From Virgibacillus chiguensis (lineage in GTDB: Bacteria; Bacillota; Bacilli; Bacillales; Amphibacillaceae): 57,824 nt of DNA. Position 1 is the first letter of the stretch, and each line of letters opens with the position of its first letter. The DNA is taken from NCBI RefSeq assembly GCF_900129865.1, contig NZ_FQXD01000021.1:1-57824 (forward strand), in the 5' to 3' direction. A program made the translations under genes and the position numbers. The notes below the pieces were generated by a model. The model was not told the DNA's origin. It did no database searches and saw only the letters and a program-made list of their open reading frames with translations. Below, in pieces: positions 51,059 to 57,824 of this stretch.

Positions 51059-53677
51059 ATGAGTAAAATAAACGAAGTAAAAGCGGTGCTACGTACAGAA
51101 TCAGGCAAACGGGAAGGAGTAACAGCGAAAGATGTCAGCGGACTTTTGCATATTGATCGTTCTACGGCGAGTCGCTACTTAAATGAGTTAGTAAAGCAAA
51201 AGGATGCCGTAAAAGTACCAGGAAAACCAGTGAAATATATCGCAAATATGCACGCGGAAGAGACAGGCTTAAACGATGCAGATGGTATTGGCAAAAGTTT
51301 GCGTCCTATTTTAGAACAAGGGATGGCAGCTTTATTATATCCTTCGCGAAATATCCCGATTTTACTTACGGGGGAAACAGGTACGGGGAAAACGTATCTT
51401 GCAGAAACTTTATGCAAATTAGCTAGAAAACGGATGAGCGATCAAGGGGATGTCCCATTTGTAACATTTAACTGTGCAGATTACGCACAAAACGCAGAGT
51501 TATTAGTAGGACAAATTTTCGGGGTGAAAGAAGGCGCATTCACGGGCGCGAATGAAGATCGAACTGGTCTTGTAGAGAAAGCTGATGGAGGTATCCTTTT
51601 TTTAGATGAAATTCACCGCTTGCCTCCTTCTGGTCAAGAGATGTTGTTTTATTTAATGGATAAAGGTGTTTATCGTGTGCTAGGAGAAGCGACGAAAGAT
51701 CGGTATGCTACGATTACGATTATCGGAGCGACCACCGAAGATCCGCATAAGGCATTACTTCCTGCTTTAGTTCGGCGGTTTTCGATTAAATTGACATTAC
51801 CGTCGTTAAAAGAGAGAACTTGGGAGGAAAGAGAAGAGCTTGTTAATTATTTCTTGCGCCAAGAAGCGAACAAAATGGATACGAGTTTAGCTATAACAGA
51901 TCAAAGCCGTGAAGCGCTGCTCTTATATCCTTGTCCGGGAAATATAGGTCAATTAAAAAGTGACATTCAAATTGCTTGTGCACACGCTTATTTACGTTAC
52001 TTAAATAAACAGAAGGAAAAAGTAACAATTCAAATAGCAGATTTACCAGATAATATTGCCAGCTTCGGTAGCTCTTCTTCTTTAGAACAACGGGAAGTAA
52101 CTTCTACCATTGAAAGGGAAAAAGCGATTAGTGAGCATCTCCCTAATATTTATCAAAAAATAGCTAAACAAGCGGATCATCAATCAATTCATACAACCAT
52201 TCAAAAATATATTGCTGATTTATCAAAGAAATATCGTCAGCCTGACTTTGTGCAGCAAGGGTGGCAACAATTAATTGATGAGGATTTGTTTCATGCTTTA
52301 TTAGATGCTAAAAATCGACTATCTGATTTGCCTGTCCAGTTTAATAATAATCAATTGTACGTGATTGGTTTGCATTTACAAAATTATCGCAACCATCAAC
52401 ATGAAGCAAGGGAAGAACTCCCCATTGTTGTGCACCCTAACCCAGTATACCGAGAAGCGGCGCAACAGTTAGCTACCCATTTACATACAACGATAGGATT
52501 AGCATTACCAGAAGAAGAAATTGCCTTATTGGCTCACTTTTTAACGGCTAACGAAAGCAATGTGCTTCACGCTGAGCAATCGATCGCGGTTATTTTAGTT
52601 ACACACGGGGAAGCTACTGCTTCTTCCATGGCCGAAGTGACAAATACGTTATTAGGAAATGAAGTCATTCAAGCGATTGATATGCCATTACATGTTTCAG
52701 CTACAGAAATATACCAGCAGGTAAAGCAAAAGATAAGTACGATGACACATATAAAAGGTGCGCTCTTACTTGTAGATATTGGCTCTTTAATAACGATGGG
52801 AGATGCGATAAAGCATGATTTGGATGTGGAAGTAAAAACCTTATCGAGTGTTAATTTACCAATGGTACTAGAAGCGGGGAGAAAGTCACTTATTTCCAAT
52901 GTGCGTTTAGAAGAAATGTATCAAGCTACGAAAAAAGCAATGACTATTTTTGTGAAAGAGAAAACAAATTATTCCCCAGTAGAAAAAAAGCGTATGATTA
53001 CTACCGTTTGTTTTACAGGAGAAGGGGCTGCGCAATTACTAGAATCGTGGATTGAGGATCAATTAGCAGAAGTAGATGAGGATGTTCTCATTCGTTCTGT
53101 GCGCATTGATCCGACTACAAAAGATGCCTCCATGTTGGAGGAGTTAAAACAACATTATGATATTGTCGCTATTATTGGAACAGTTCCTGTTACGATAGAA
53201 GGAGTGCCTTATATTCCTGCTTGGGAGCTTTTACAAGAAGAAGGCATTGCGAGAATGACTAAATTATTAGAAGTGACGCGAAAATCTCCGAAATTACGAG
53301 AAGGAGAAATAAAGCAGAATGAAGTCTTTCCACTTGTGTCTAAAGGGCTTGCGGAAATTGTCACATTTATTAATCCGCAATCATTAGTAGCAATTTTAAA
53401 TGATTATATGGAACCTATTGCAACCTACTATCATTGGGATGTAAATAGGAAGTTAGGGATGTGGATGCATCTTGGTAGCTTAATGGATCGTTTAGTAGGT
53501 GCAAAATTGCAAAATAATATGGAGCAGTTGCTTGCTTCTGTACCAATTGATCGGCAGTTTACAGTAGCAGAAGGAGAAAAGGAAATTTGGGAGCCACTGT
53601 TTACCAAGTTAGAAGCAAAATACCATCTCCCAATTTATGAACCGATTCGCAATGCATTACAAAAATTGTCGCGTTAA
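51059..53677 (+). CDS. LevR-type sigma-54 activator with PTS domains
   Basis: An 872-residue activator of RNA polymerase holding sigma-54. Order: HTH at 1-70 (GLLHIDRSTASRYLNELVKQ), AAA+ domain at about 80-330 (Walker A TGETGTGKTYLAETL, sigma-54 contact loop EGAFTGANEDRTG, Walker B GGILFLDEIHRL). Then a first PRD (about 360-480), a mannose-type EIIA domain (about 500-620; phosphorylatable His in VILVTHGEATASSMAEV), an EIIB-like segment (about 640-740), and a second PRD (INPQSLVAILNDYMEPIATY). Activity should be set by phosphorylation from HPr and the cognate PTS. It lies just upstream of a PTS operon with a sigma-54 promoter. Start ATG 51059; ribosome site AATGAGG. Confidence 0.93.
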   Translation: MSKINEVKAVLRTESGKREGVTAKDVSGLLHIDRSTASRYLNELVKQKDAVKVPGKPVKYIANMHAEETGLNDADGIGKSLRPILEQGMAALLYPSRNIPILLTGETGTGKTYLAETLCKLARKRMSDQGDVPFVTFNCADYAQNAELLVGQIFGVKEGAFTGANEDRTGLVEKADGGILFLDEIHRLPPSGQEMLFYLMDKGVYRVLGEATKDRYATITIIGATTEDPHKALLPALVRRFSIKLTLPSLKERTWEEREELVNYFLRQEANKMDTSLAITDQSREALLLYPCPGNIGQLKSDIQIACAHAYLRYLNKQKEKVTIQIADLPDNIASFGSSSSLEQREVTSTIEREKAISEHLPNIYQKIAKQADHQSIHTTIQKYIADLSKKYRQPDFVQQGWQQLIDEDLFHALLDAKNRLSDLPVQFNNNQLYVIGLHLQNYRNHQHEAREELPIVVHPNPVYREAAQQLATHLHTTIGLALPEEEIALLAHFLTANESNVLHAEQSIAVILVTHGEATASSMAEVTNTLLGNEVIQAIDMPLHVSATEIYQQVKQKISTMTHIKGALLLVDIGSLITMGDAIKHDLDVEVKTLSSVNLPMVLEAGRKSLISNVRLEEMYQATKKAMTIFVKEKTNYSPVEKKRMITTVCFTGEGAAQLLESWIEDQLAEVDEDVLIRSVRIDPTTKDASMLEELKQHYDIVAIIGTVPVTIEGVPYIPAWELLQEEGIARMTKLLEVTRKSPKLREGEIKQNEVFPLVSKGLAEIVTFINPQSLVAILNDYMEPIATYYHWDVNRKLGMWMHLGSLMDRLVGAKLQNNMEQLLASVPIDRQFTVAEGEKEIWEPLFTKLEAKYHLPIYEPIRNALQKLSR

Positions 53678-53708
53678 TGTGTGCAGAAATCTTGCACACA
53701 TTTTTTAA
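53676..53708 (+). terminator. Terminator of the activator gene, possible upstream activator site
   Basis: AATGTGTGCA and TGCACACATT flank a 7-nt loop and six T follow. The dyad TGTGTGCA-N7-TGCACACA lies about 60-70 bp upstream of the -24 element, a distance at which LevR-like enhancers can act. Confidence 0.8.
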
Positions 53709-53715
53709 AATGACT

Positions 53716-53738
53716 GAAACCCTTGATTTGAAAGGGTT
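53716..53738. promoter_or_regulatory. Dyad just upstream of the sigma-54 promoter
   Basis: AAACCCTT and AAGGGTTT around a 7-nt centre. It is 9 bp from the promoter, close for an enhancer, but could be a repressor or second activator site. Confidence 0.4.
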
Positions 53739-53746
53739 TGTTTGTG

Positions 53747-53763
53747 TTGGCATGATTTTTGCA
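53747..53763 (+). promoter_or_regulatory. Sigma-54 (-24/-12) promoter of the PTS operon
   Basis: TTGGCAT..TTTGCA: the invariant GG (53749-53750) and GC (53761-53762) are exactly 10 bp apart, in good agreement with TGGCAC-N5-TTGCA. It lies 45 bp upstream of the first operon gene and downstream of a sigma-54 activator gene. Confidence 0.92.
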
Positions 53764-53807
53764 TATATAGAAAGTGAGAGGACACAAATCAGAGAGGAGG
53801 GAGGATA

Positions 53808-54044
53808 GTGAAGAAGTTTTTAACGATGTATGCCGTTTTATTTACAGCAATATGGGTTGGGTACGGCATATATGCACTATGGACGAATCAAGAATCTGCA
53901 AATCTCATTTTAGGATTTGGTATCGCTTTTTCAATCGTCATTTGTTTAGCTTCATGGTTTTCTTATTGGCTTATGCGCCACTATAAAAGAGTGGATAGCA
54001 TGGCGAAGAACATTTTAAGTCATGCGAAAAACAAAACGAAATAA
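53808..54044 (+). CDS. Small two-TM protein, first gene of PTS operon
   Basis: A 78-residue protein with two membrane helices (LTMYAVLFTAIWVGYGIYAL and LGFGIAFSIVICLASWFSYW) and a basic C-terminal tail. GTG 53808 is supported by the GGAGGGAGGATA ribosome site. The frame overlaps no neighbour, and the IIB gene starts 20 bp on. I do not recognise the family; its role as the leading gene of a PTS operon is unexplained. Confidence 0.72.
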   Translation: MKKFLTMYAVLFTAIWVGYGIYALWTNQESANLILGFGIAFSIVICLASWFSYWLMRHYKRVDSMAKNILSHAKNKTK

Positions 54045-54063
54045 TAGATGGGAGAAATGGAAA

Positions 54064-54387
54064 ATGGAAAACAATCAAGAAATCAAATTAATTATTTTAT
54101 GTAGTTGGGGAGCAACTTCCAGTCAATTAGCGAAAAAAGTGCAAGAGGCAGCAGAGAATCGAGGTCTGTCTGTAACGGTTGACGCAGGAGGGACAGGTGA
54201 ATTTAAGCAAAAAGCGAGTAATTATAATGTAGCTTTACTCGAACCACAAGTTCGCCATTTGAGGAAAGAAGTGACCAAAACAGCAGAGCAATATGACATC
54301 CCAGTTGACCTAGTGGATCAACGTGCCTTCGCATTAATGGATGGCGATAAAGTATTGGATCAAGTTTTAAAATTGATGAATAAATAG
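54064..54387 (+). CDS. PTS EIIB, lactose/cellobiose family
   Basis: A 107-residue IIB domain carrying the phosphorylated Cys in IILCSWGATSSQLAKKVQEA, followed by VALLEPQVRHLRKEV and IPVDLVDQRAFALMDG. It passes phosphate from IIA to the incoming sugar. ATG 54064 is preferred: GGGAGAAATGGAAA precedes it; the longer frame runs into the preceding gene. Sugar specificity is not shown by this subunit. Confidence 0.92.
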   Translation: MENNQEIKLIILCSWGATSSQLAKKVQEAAENRGLSVTVDAGGTGEFKQKASNYNVALLEPQVRHLRKEVTKTAEQYDIPVDLVDQRAFALMDGDKVLDQVLKLMNK

Positions 54388-54399
54388 GAGGCGTGAACA

Positions 54400-55698
54400 A
54401 TGATTGAATGGTTAGAAAATCATTTAATGGAACCTTTAGGTAAAATCGCGCAAAACAAATATTTACAAGCAATTCGTGATGCTTTTGTTATTTTTGCTTT
54501 ACCGGTTATTATAACAGGAGCTATTTTCTTAATTATTGCCAATCCACCATCAGCTATCGATTGGGGACCTATTCAAGCATGGGAAAGAGCAGTGTCACCG
54601 ATTCAAGCCGAACTGTTATTTCCATTTAATTTAACATTTGGTTTAATGGCTTTAACGGTATCATTTGGTATTGGCTATAGTTTAGCAACGAGACATGATA
54701 TGGATGCGGTGATGGCAGGGATACTTTCTATGTTGGCCTTTTTCATGACTGCTTTTCCTGTAACGGACATTACGAAAGTTCCTTTTGGCGATATTTTAAA
54801 TTATTTAGGTGGACAAGGATTATTCGTTGCCATCATTTTAGGGATTGTTACGACAGAACTCATGCGATTTTTAATTAAGAAAGGCTTTACGTTTGAAATG
54901 CCAGCGGGAGTACCGCCATATGTGATGCGAACATTCCGAGCACTAATTCCATTTATGATTATTTTACCGCTCGTTTGGATTATCGCTTGGATCGTTTGGG
55001 CGAATTATGAAGTAACACTACCGCAATTAGTACTGGATTTATTCAGTCCATTAGTTAGTGCATCGAATTCGTATTGGGCAGCACTTGGTATGATACTTTT
55101 AATGCTTATTTTATGGTCCATTGGTATTCATGGGATGAACGTTGTTTCTTCTGTTGCGTATCCATTTTGGATGACGCAGCTAGCGGAGAATGCGGATGCT
55201 GTGAAAGCAGGTACAGAAGCATCTGGTATCGTTACAGAGCCATTCTTCCATATGTTTACACATATTGGGGGGTCTGGTGCTACGCTCGGACTGGTTATTT
55301 TTATGCTGTTCTCAACTTCAGCGCAATTAAAACAAGTAGGGAAAACAGCTATTATCCCATCGCTGTTTAATATTAACGAGCCAGTTATTTTTGGAGTGCC
55401 AATCGTGTTGAACCCAATTTTAATCATCCCATTTGTTTTAGGACCAGCAATTATTGTTACTGTGAACTACATTTTATTTGCAACTGGCATCTTGCCACCG
55501 GTTATTATTCAACCACCATTTACAGTACCTATTTTCCTTGGCGGATTTATTGCCACAGGTGGTTCATGGTTAGCGGGATTAGTGCAAATTATGAACGCCA
55601 TTATTGCTACGGTGATTTATTATCCATTCTTTAAGAAATATGAAAAACAATTAACTATGCAGGAAAAAGAGGAAGAACCAGCAGCAGTAGGCAACTAA
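54400..55698 (+). CDS. PTS EIIC, lactose/cellobiose family permease
   Basis: A 432-residue membrane subunit with about ten hydrophobic segments that forms the sugar channel. Family features are RDAFVIFALPVIITGAIFLI at the N-terminus, SIGIHGMNVVSSVAYPFW, TEPFFHMFTHIGGSGATLG and FNINEPVIFGVPIVLNPILI. ATG 54400 follows AGGAGGCGTG. The likely substrates are beta-linked disaccharides or related sugars. No phospho-glycosidase accompanies it, so the sugar cannot be inferred from neighbours. Confidence 0.93.
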   Translation: MIEWLENHLMEPLGKIAQNKYLQAIRDAFVIFALPVIITGAIFLIIANPPSAIDWGPIQAWERAVSPIQAELLFPFNLTFGLMALTVSFGIGYSLATRHDMDAVMAGILSMLAFFMTAFPVTDITKVPFGDILNYLGGQGLFVAIILGIVTTELMRFLIKKGFTFEMPAGVPPYVMRTFRALIPFMIILPLVWIIAWIVWANYEVTLPQLVLDLFSPLVSASNSYWAALGMILLMLILWSIGIHGMNVVSSVAYPFWMTQLAENADAVKAGTEASGIVTEPFFHMFTHIGGSGATLGLVIFMLFSTSAQLKQVGKTAIIPSLFNINEPVIFGVPIVLNPILIIPFVLGPAIIVTVNYILFATGILPPVIIQPPFTVPIFLGGFIATGGSWLAGLVQIMNAIIATVIYYPFFKKYEKQLTMQEKEEEPAAVGN

Positions 55699-55712
55699 GA
55701 GGAGTGTTAGAA

Positions 55713-56048
55713 ATGAACGGAGAAGAGATTATGATGCAGCTCATACTGCACGGCGGCAATGCCCGCGGTGCAGCTTATGAAGCATTAGATGCGGCAGAAG
55801 AATATGATTTTACGGAAGCAGAAAAGAAACTGGAAGAAGCGCATGAAGAATTTGTTCAAGGACATAAATATCAAACGGAATTGATTCAAGGGCAAAGTGA
55901 AAGTGCGACACCAAGCTTTTTCATGATCCATGCACAAGATCATATTATGACAGCTCAAGCGGAAATTCAGTTAATTAAGCGTATGGTTACGCAGTTGCAA
56001 AAAACAGAGAGTATAGAGAAGCGATTGGAAAAGCTAGAGAAGAATTAA
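55713..56048 (+). CDS. PTS EIIA, lactose/cellobiose family
   Basis: A 111-residue all-helical IIA domain: ILHGGNARGAAYEALDAAEE, KKLEEAHEEFVQGHKYQTEL, and the phosphorylated His in FFMIHAQDHIMTAQAEIQL. ATG 55713 follows GAGGAGTGTTAGAA; the frame opens three codons earlier. Last gene of the operon, followed by a terminator. Operon order is small membrane protein, IIB, IIC, IIA. Confidence 0.92.
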   Translation: MNGEEIMMQLILHGGNARGAAYEALDAAEEYDFTEAEKKLEEAHEEFVQGHKYQTELIQGQSESATPSFFMIHAQDHIMTAQAEIQLIKRMVTQLQKTESIEKRLEKLEKN

Positions 56049-56063
56049 AGAAGTTTACTACTT

Positions 56064-56101
56064 TATCCCATAGATCCAAAAGGTTTATGGGATAGTTTTT
56101 T
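56064..56101 (+). terminator. Terminator of the PTS operon
   Basis: TATCCCATA and TATGGGATA form a perfect 9-bp stem followed by GTTTTTT. Confidence 0.9.
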
Positions 56102-56263
56102 GACTTGAATTCACGTTAGGTCTATAGGATGACATCGTAGTTAAATGAGGCATACTAAAAAATACTAAACGTAATGCGTTTGCTCTTTCTTCCCTCCATT
56201 CATATTTTGCTATCTTCCAATGATTACAGTATGCTACCTTATAACCAGCTTTTCATGAAACAA

Positions 56264-56860
56264 TTAACTCATCACCCGTTTATAAAACCATTGAAATAAG
56301 CTATAACATAGTCCAATAAATATCCAAAAACTAATTAAATAGGTGATTGTATAGACGTTAATCTCCCCTTGAAGCCAAAATAAGAAAAGGGAGGCAGGGA
56401 ACAAAACGAAAGGGATGACATACTTGAAAGCACGTAATGTTTGCACTTCTAATTTTCGCCACTCTTTTTTACAGAATAGATGAATAATAGAAATAGCTAC
56501 CCCAAGCATACCTGCAGTTAACCTGCCAAGATCATAAATATCTAGTAATTGTGCAAGTAAAGTCCCACTTGCCGCACTCCATAAGCCAATAATAAAAACA
56601 GATATAGTAAGTTGATCGAAATTGCTCGTGCTAGAAGGCGTTACATAGGATTCAGCTAAAACATCAGGAGAATGGAAAGTTTGAAGTACAAGGCGCTCGG
56701 CATCTTCTTTGCTATTACCTTGCATTGTTTCTTCCATGATGGCATTGGAGAAATGATCCTCAATTTCAGCTACGATAGCTTTTCGTTCCTCTTTCGGTAA
56801 TTCTATCAGCTCTTCTTCTAATTTTCTTAAATAAGTATCAGTGCTTTTGATCTTCATCAT
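56264..56860 (-). CDS. HAAS-domain membrane protein
   Basis: 198 residues: an N-terminal HAAS domain (YLRKLEEELIELPKEERKAI, VAEIEDHFSNAIMEE, AERLVLQTFHSPDVLAESY) followed by about four membrane segments. ATG 56860 is six nt behind GGAGG and 23 bp upstream of the end of padR, so translation is coupled. HAAS proteins are usually encoded with PadR regulators and often fused to transporter or VanZ parts; here the membrane part is unassigned. Confidence 0.85.
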   Translation of the reverse strand: MMKIKSTDTYLRKLEEELIELPKEERKAIVAEIEDHFSNAIMEETMQGNSKEDAERLVLQTFHSPDVLAESYVTPSSTSNFDQLTISVFIIGLWSAASGTLLAQLLDIYDLGRLTAGMLGVAISIIHLFCKKEWRKLEVQTLRAFKYVIPFVLFPASLFLFWLQGEINVYTITYLISFWIFIGLCYSLFQWFYKRVMS

Positions 56861-57197
56861 TCGTAACCTCCTTCTGTAATTTCCATAACAAATCCATCGA
56901 TTCTTGAAACAAGTTTAATCGTTCCGATAAAACTTGCGCGCCTTTTTTAGATAGTTGATAGTACTTTCTGCGTAAGCCCGTATCTGGGTTATCCCAATAC
57001 GTATCTACTAGTTGGTTAGCTTCTAATCTTTTTAAAAGTGGATAAATAGACCCATCCGAAAGCTCAAACATGGGATTGGTTTTTAATGCTTTCGTAAGTT
57101 GGTATCCATACACAGCACTGTCTTTCATTAGAATCATAACAGCGAGTTCAGCGAGGCCTTTTCGAATTTGAATAAACCATCTATCATGATTGGTCAA
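56838..57197 (-). CDS. PadR-family transcriptional regulator
   Basis: 119 residues with the PadR winged helix: GLAELAVMILMKDSAVYGYQ, MFELSDGSIYPLLKRLEANQ, LRRKYYQLSKKGAQVLSERL. TTG 57197 is used with GAAGGAGGTAGAAATA upstream. It overlaps the HAAS gene by 23 bp in the same arrangement as the padR/HAAS-VanZ cluster at 26.7 kb, but the two modules are not close copies. Confidence 0.92.
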   Translation of the reverse strand: MTNHDRWFIQIRKGLAELAVMILMKDSAVYGYQLTKALKTNPMFELSDGSIYPLLKRLEANQLVDTYWDNPDTGLRRKYYQLSKKGAQVLSERLNLFQESMDLLWKLQKEVTNDEDQKH

Positions 57198-57504
57198 TAT
57201 TTCTACCTCCTTCCTTACCTATAGGGAACTGCATTGAGTTTTGCGAATTTTGTATGGGGAAAAGAGTTTGTATTCTTTATTCTAAAAAATCGGTAAAATG
57301 GATGGTTCACTATGAGATATTATTACAACAAAAATAGGTGTTAATACTACATATATATCTTTGGCATCTATTACAACATGAATTATTCGAAATTTACAGA
57401 CAATTCATAGGGGTTATAGGCGGAGTCCTTGATGTACAATTAATTATTTGAAGTTCCTAATTTGTTAGCTTCCAGAGTCGCACTACAACTTTTTAACGTT
57501 TTTA

Positions 57505-57824
57505 GCCAAGAAGTCTCCATCTTCAAGCGTGTGAAGGGTGAAATCCCAGCGGTAAGGTGGAGATGAATTGGCTTTCGGTCAAGTACGTCTTTAGACGTGC
57601 TAATTGACCGAACGCATGTTACCATAAGAGCATGAAGTGTTCTTTGAAAACTGGATATATGAGGTTGCATGGAGAAACTAATAATGCGAAAACCAAGCGA
57701 ATCCTTCCATGCGTAAAATATCCAAGGTACGAAAGAAACTCCGATTCGTCGGACATCTAGGGCAGGAACTTCCCGAAGTAACGCTCATGGAGACGAAAGG
57801 TTGCTTTCGTCGTGGAAATGAGAA
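57505..57824 (+). other. Structured segment resembling the end of an IS200/IS605-type element
   Basis: No protein gene is credible here. It is unusually rich in hairpins: GTCTCCATCTTC with a GGTGGAGAT arm (about 57509-57565), CGGTCAA.TACGTC with GACGT..TTGACCG (57574-57608), and GACGAAAG/CTTTCGTC (57792-57812), ending GGAAATGAGAA. The style and the end motif recall the omega-RNA/right-end region of TnpB-bearing IS200/IS605 elements, from memory only. No tnpB lies upstream, so this would be an orphan or a remnant cut by the window edge. Confidence 0.35.

Noticed and set aside
57440-57824. 16S-23S rRNA spacer (GTTCTTTGAAAACTGGAT is typical of Bacillaceae spacers)
   Set aside because: No 16S end, tRNA or 23S start is visible on either side within the window, and the surrounding hairpins fit an IS-type end better. 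The resemblance remains unexplained.

Overview
The window looks like a chromosome segment of a low-GC, spore-forming, motile, salt-tolerant Bacillaceae of the Oceanobacillus/Virgibacillus type. This rests on a Spo0E-like phosphatase, sigma-D flagellin promoters, SAM-I (S-box) riboswitches, a T-box tyrS leader, and ThiD-like PdxK, YerC, YuzF and YhfK homologues. No tRNA, rRNA or CRISPR array was found.

Layout. 0-3.8 kb is a decayed region: a 5'-truncated membrane/Rossmann protein, frameshifted fragments, a transposase N-terminus and a LysR gene. 3.8-7 kb holds an acyl-CoA dehydrogenase, a citrate-synthase homologue and a TSUP permease. 7.3-10 kb holds two near-identical flagellin genes with duplicated promoter, leader and terminator. 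11-14.5 kb holds a dihydrouridine synthase, a DUF2975/HTH pair and a YhfK-like reductase. 15-25 kb is a tyrosine decarboxylation locus: APC antiporter, tyrosine decarboxylase, pyridoxal kinase, NhaC antiporter, YerC/TrpR-like regulator, and tyrS behind a T-box. 25.3 kb has a plasmid-Rep-like gene that has lost its catalytic motifs. 26.7-30.7 kb has a PadR/HAAS-VanZ/VanZ cluster, a P-loop protein, an HEXXH protease and a small DUF4177-like gene. 30.8-33.8 kb has two S-box genes of methionine metabolism. 34-36.2 kb has a minisatellite, Mn-catalase and YuzF. 36.2-45.1 kb has LysR/malate synthase G, an MFS pump, a macrodomain protein and gntP-gntR with a 40-bp palindromic operator. 45.4-50 kb is a methylcitrate-cycle operon. 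51-56 kb is a sigma-54/LevR-type PTS operon. 56.2-57.2 kb is a second PadR/HAAS pair, and the window ends in structured, IS605-like DNA.

How the genes fit together. The tyrosine locus is the most coherent system. The antiporter would exchange tyrosine for tyramine, the decarboxylase consumes a proton, PdxK supplies PLP, NhaC handles Na+/H+, and the T-box senses uncharged tRNA-Tyr. The gene set recalls enterococcal tdc clusters, but the order differs and pdxK and a YerC-like gene are added. Other modules are propionyl-CoA disposal (mmgD-prpD-prpB), glyoxylate use (glcB), and SAM-controlled methionine synthesis (metI, homocysteine methyltransferase).

Intergenic DNA is unusually structured. At least nine copies of a roughly 90-100 bp repeat (family A, with a conserved TATAGTATAAG core) and four of a 170-255 bp GC-richer repeat (family B) are present, and in one place they are fused B+A. 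There is also an array of about twelve 41-nt units.
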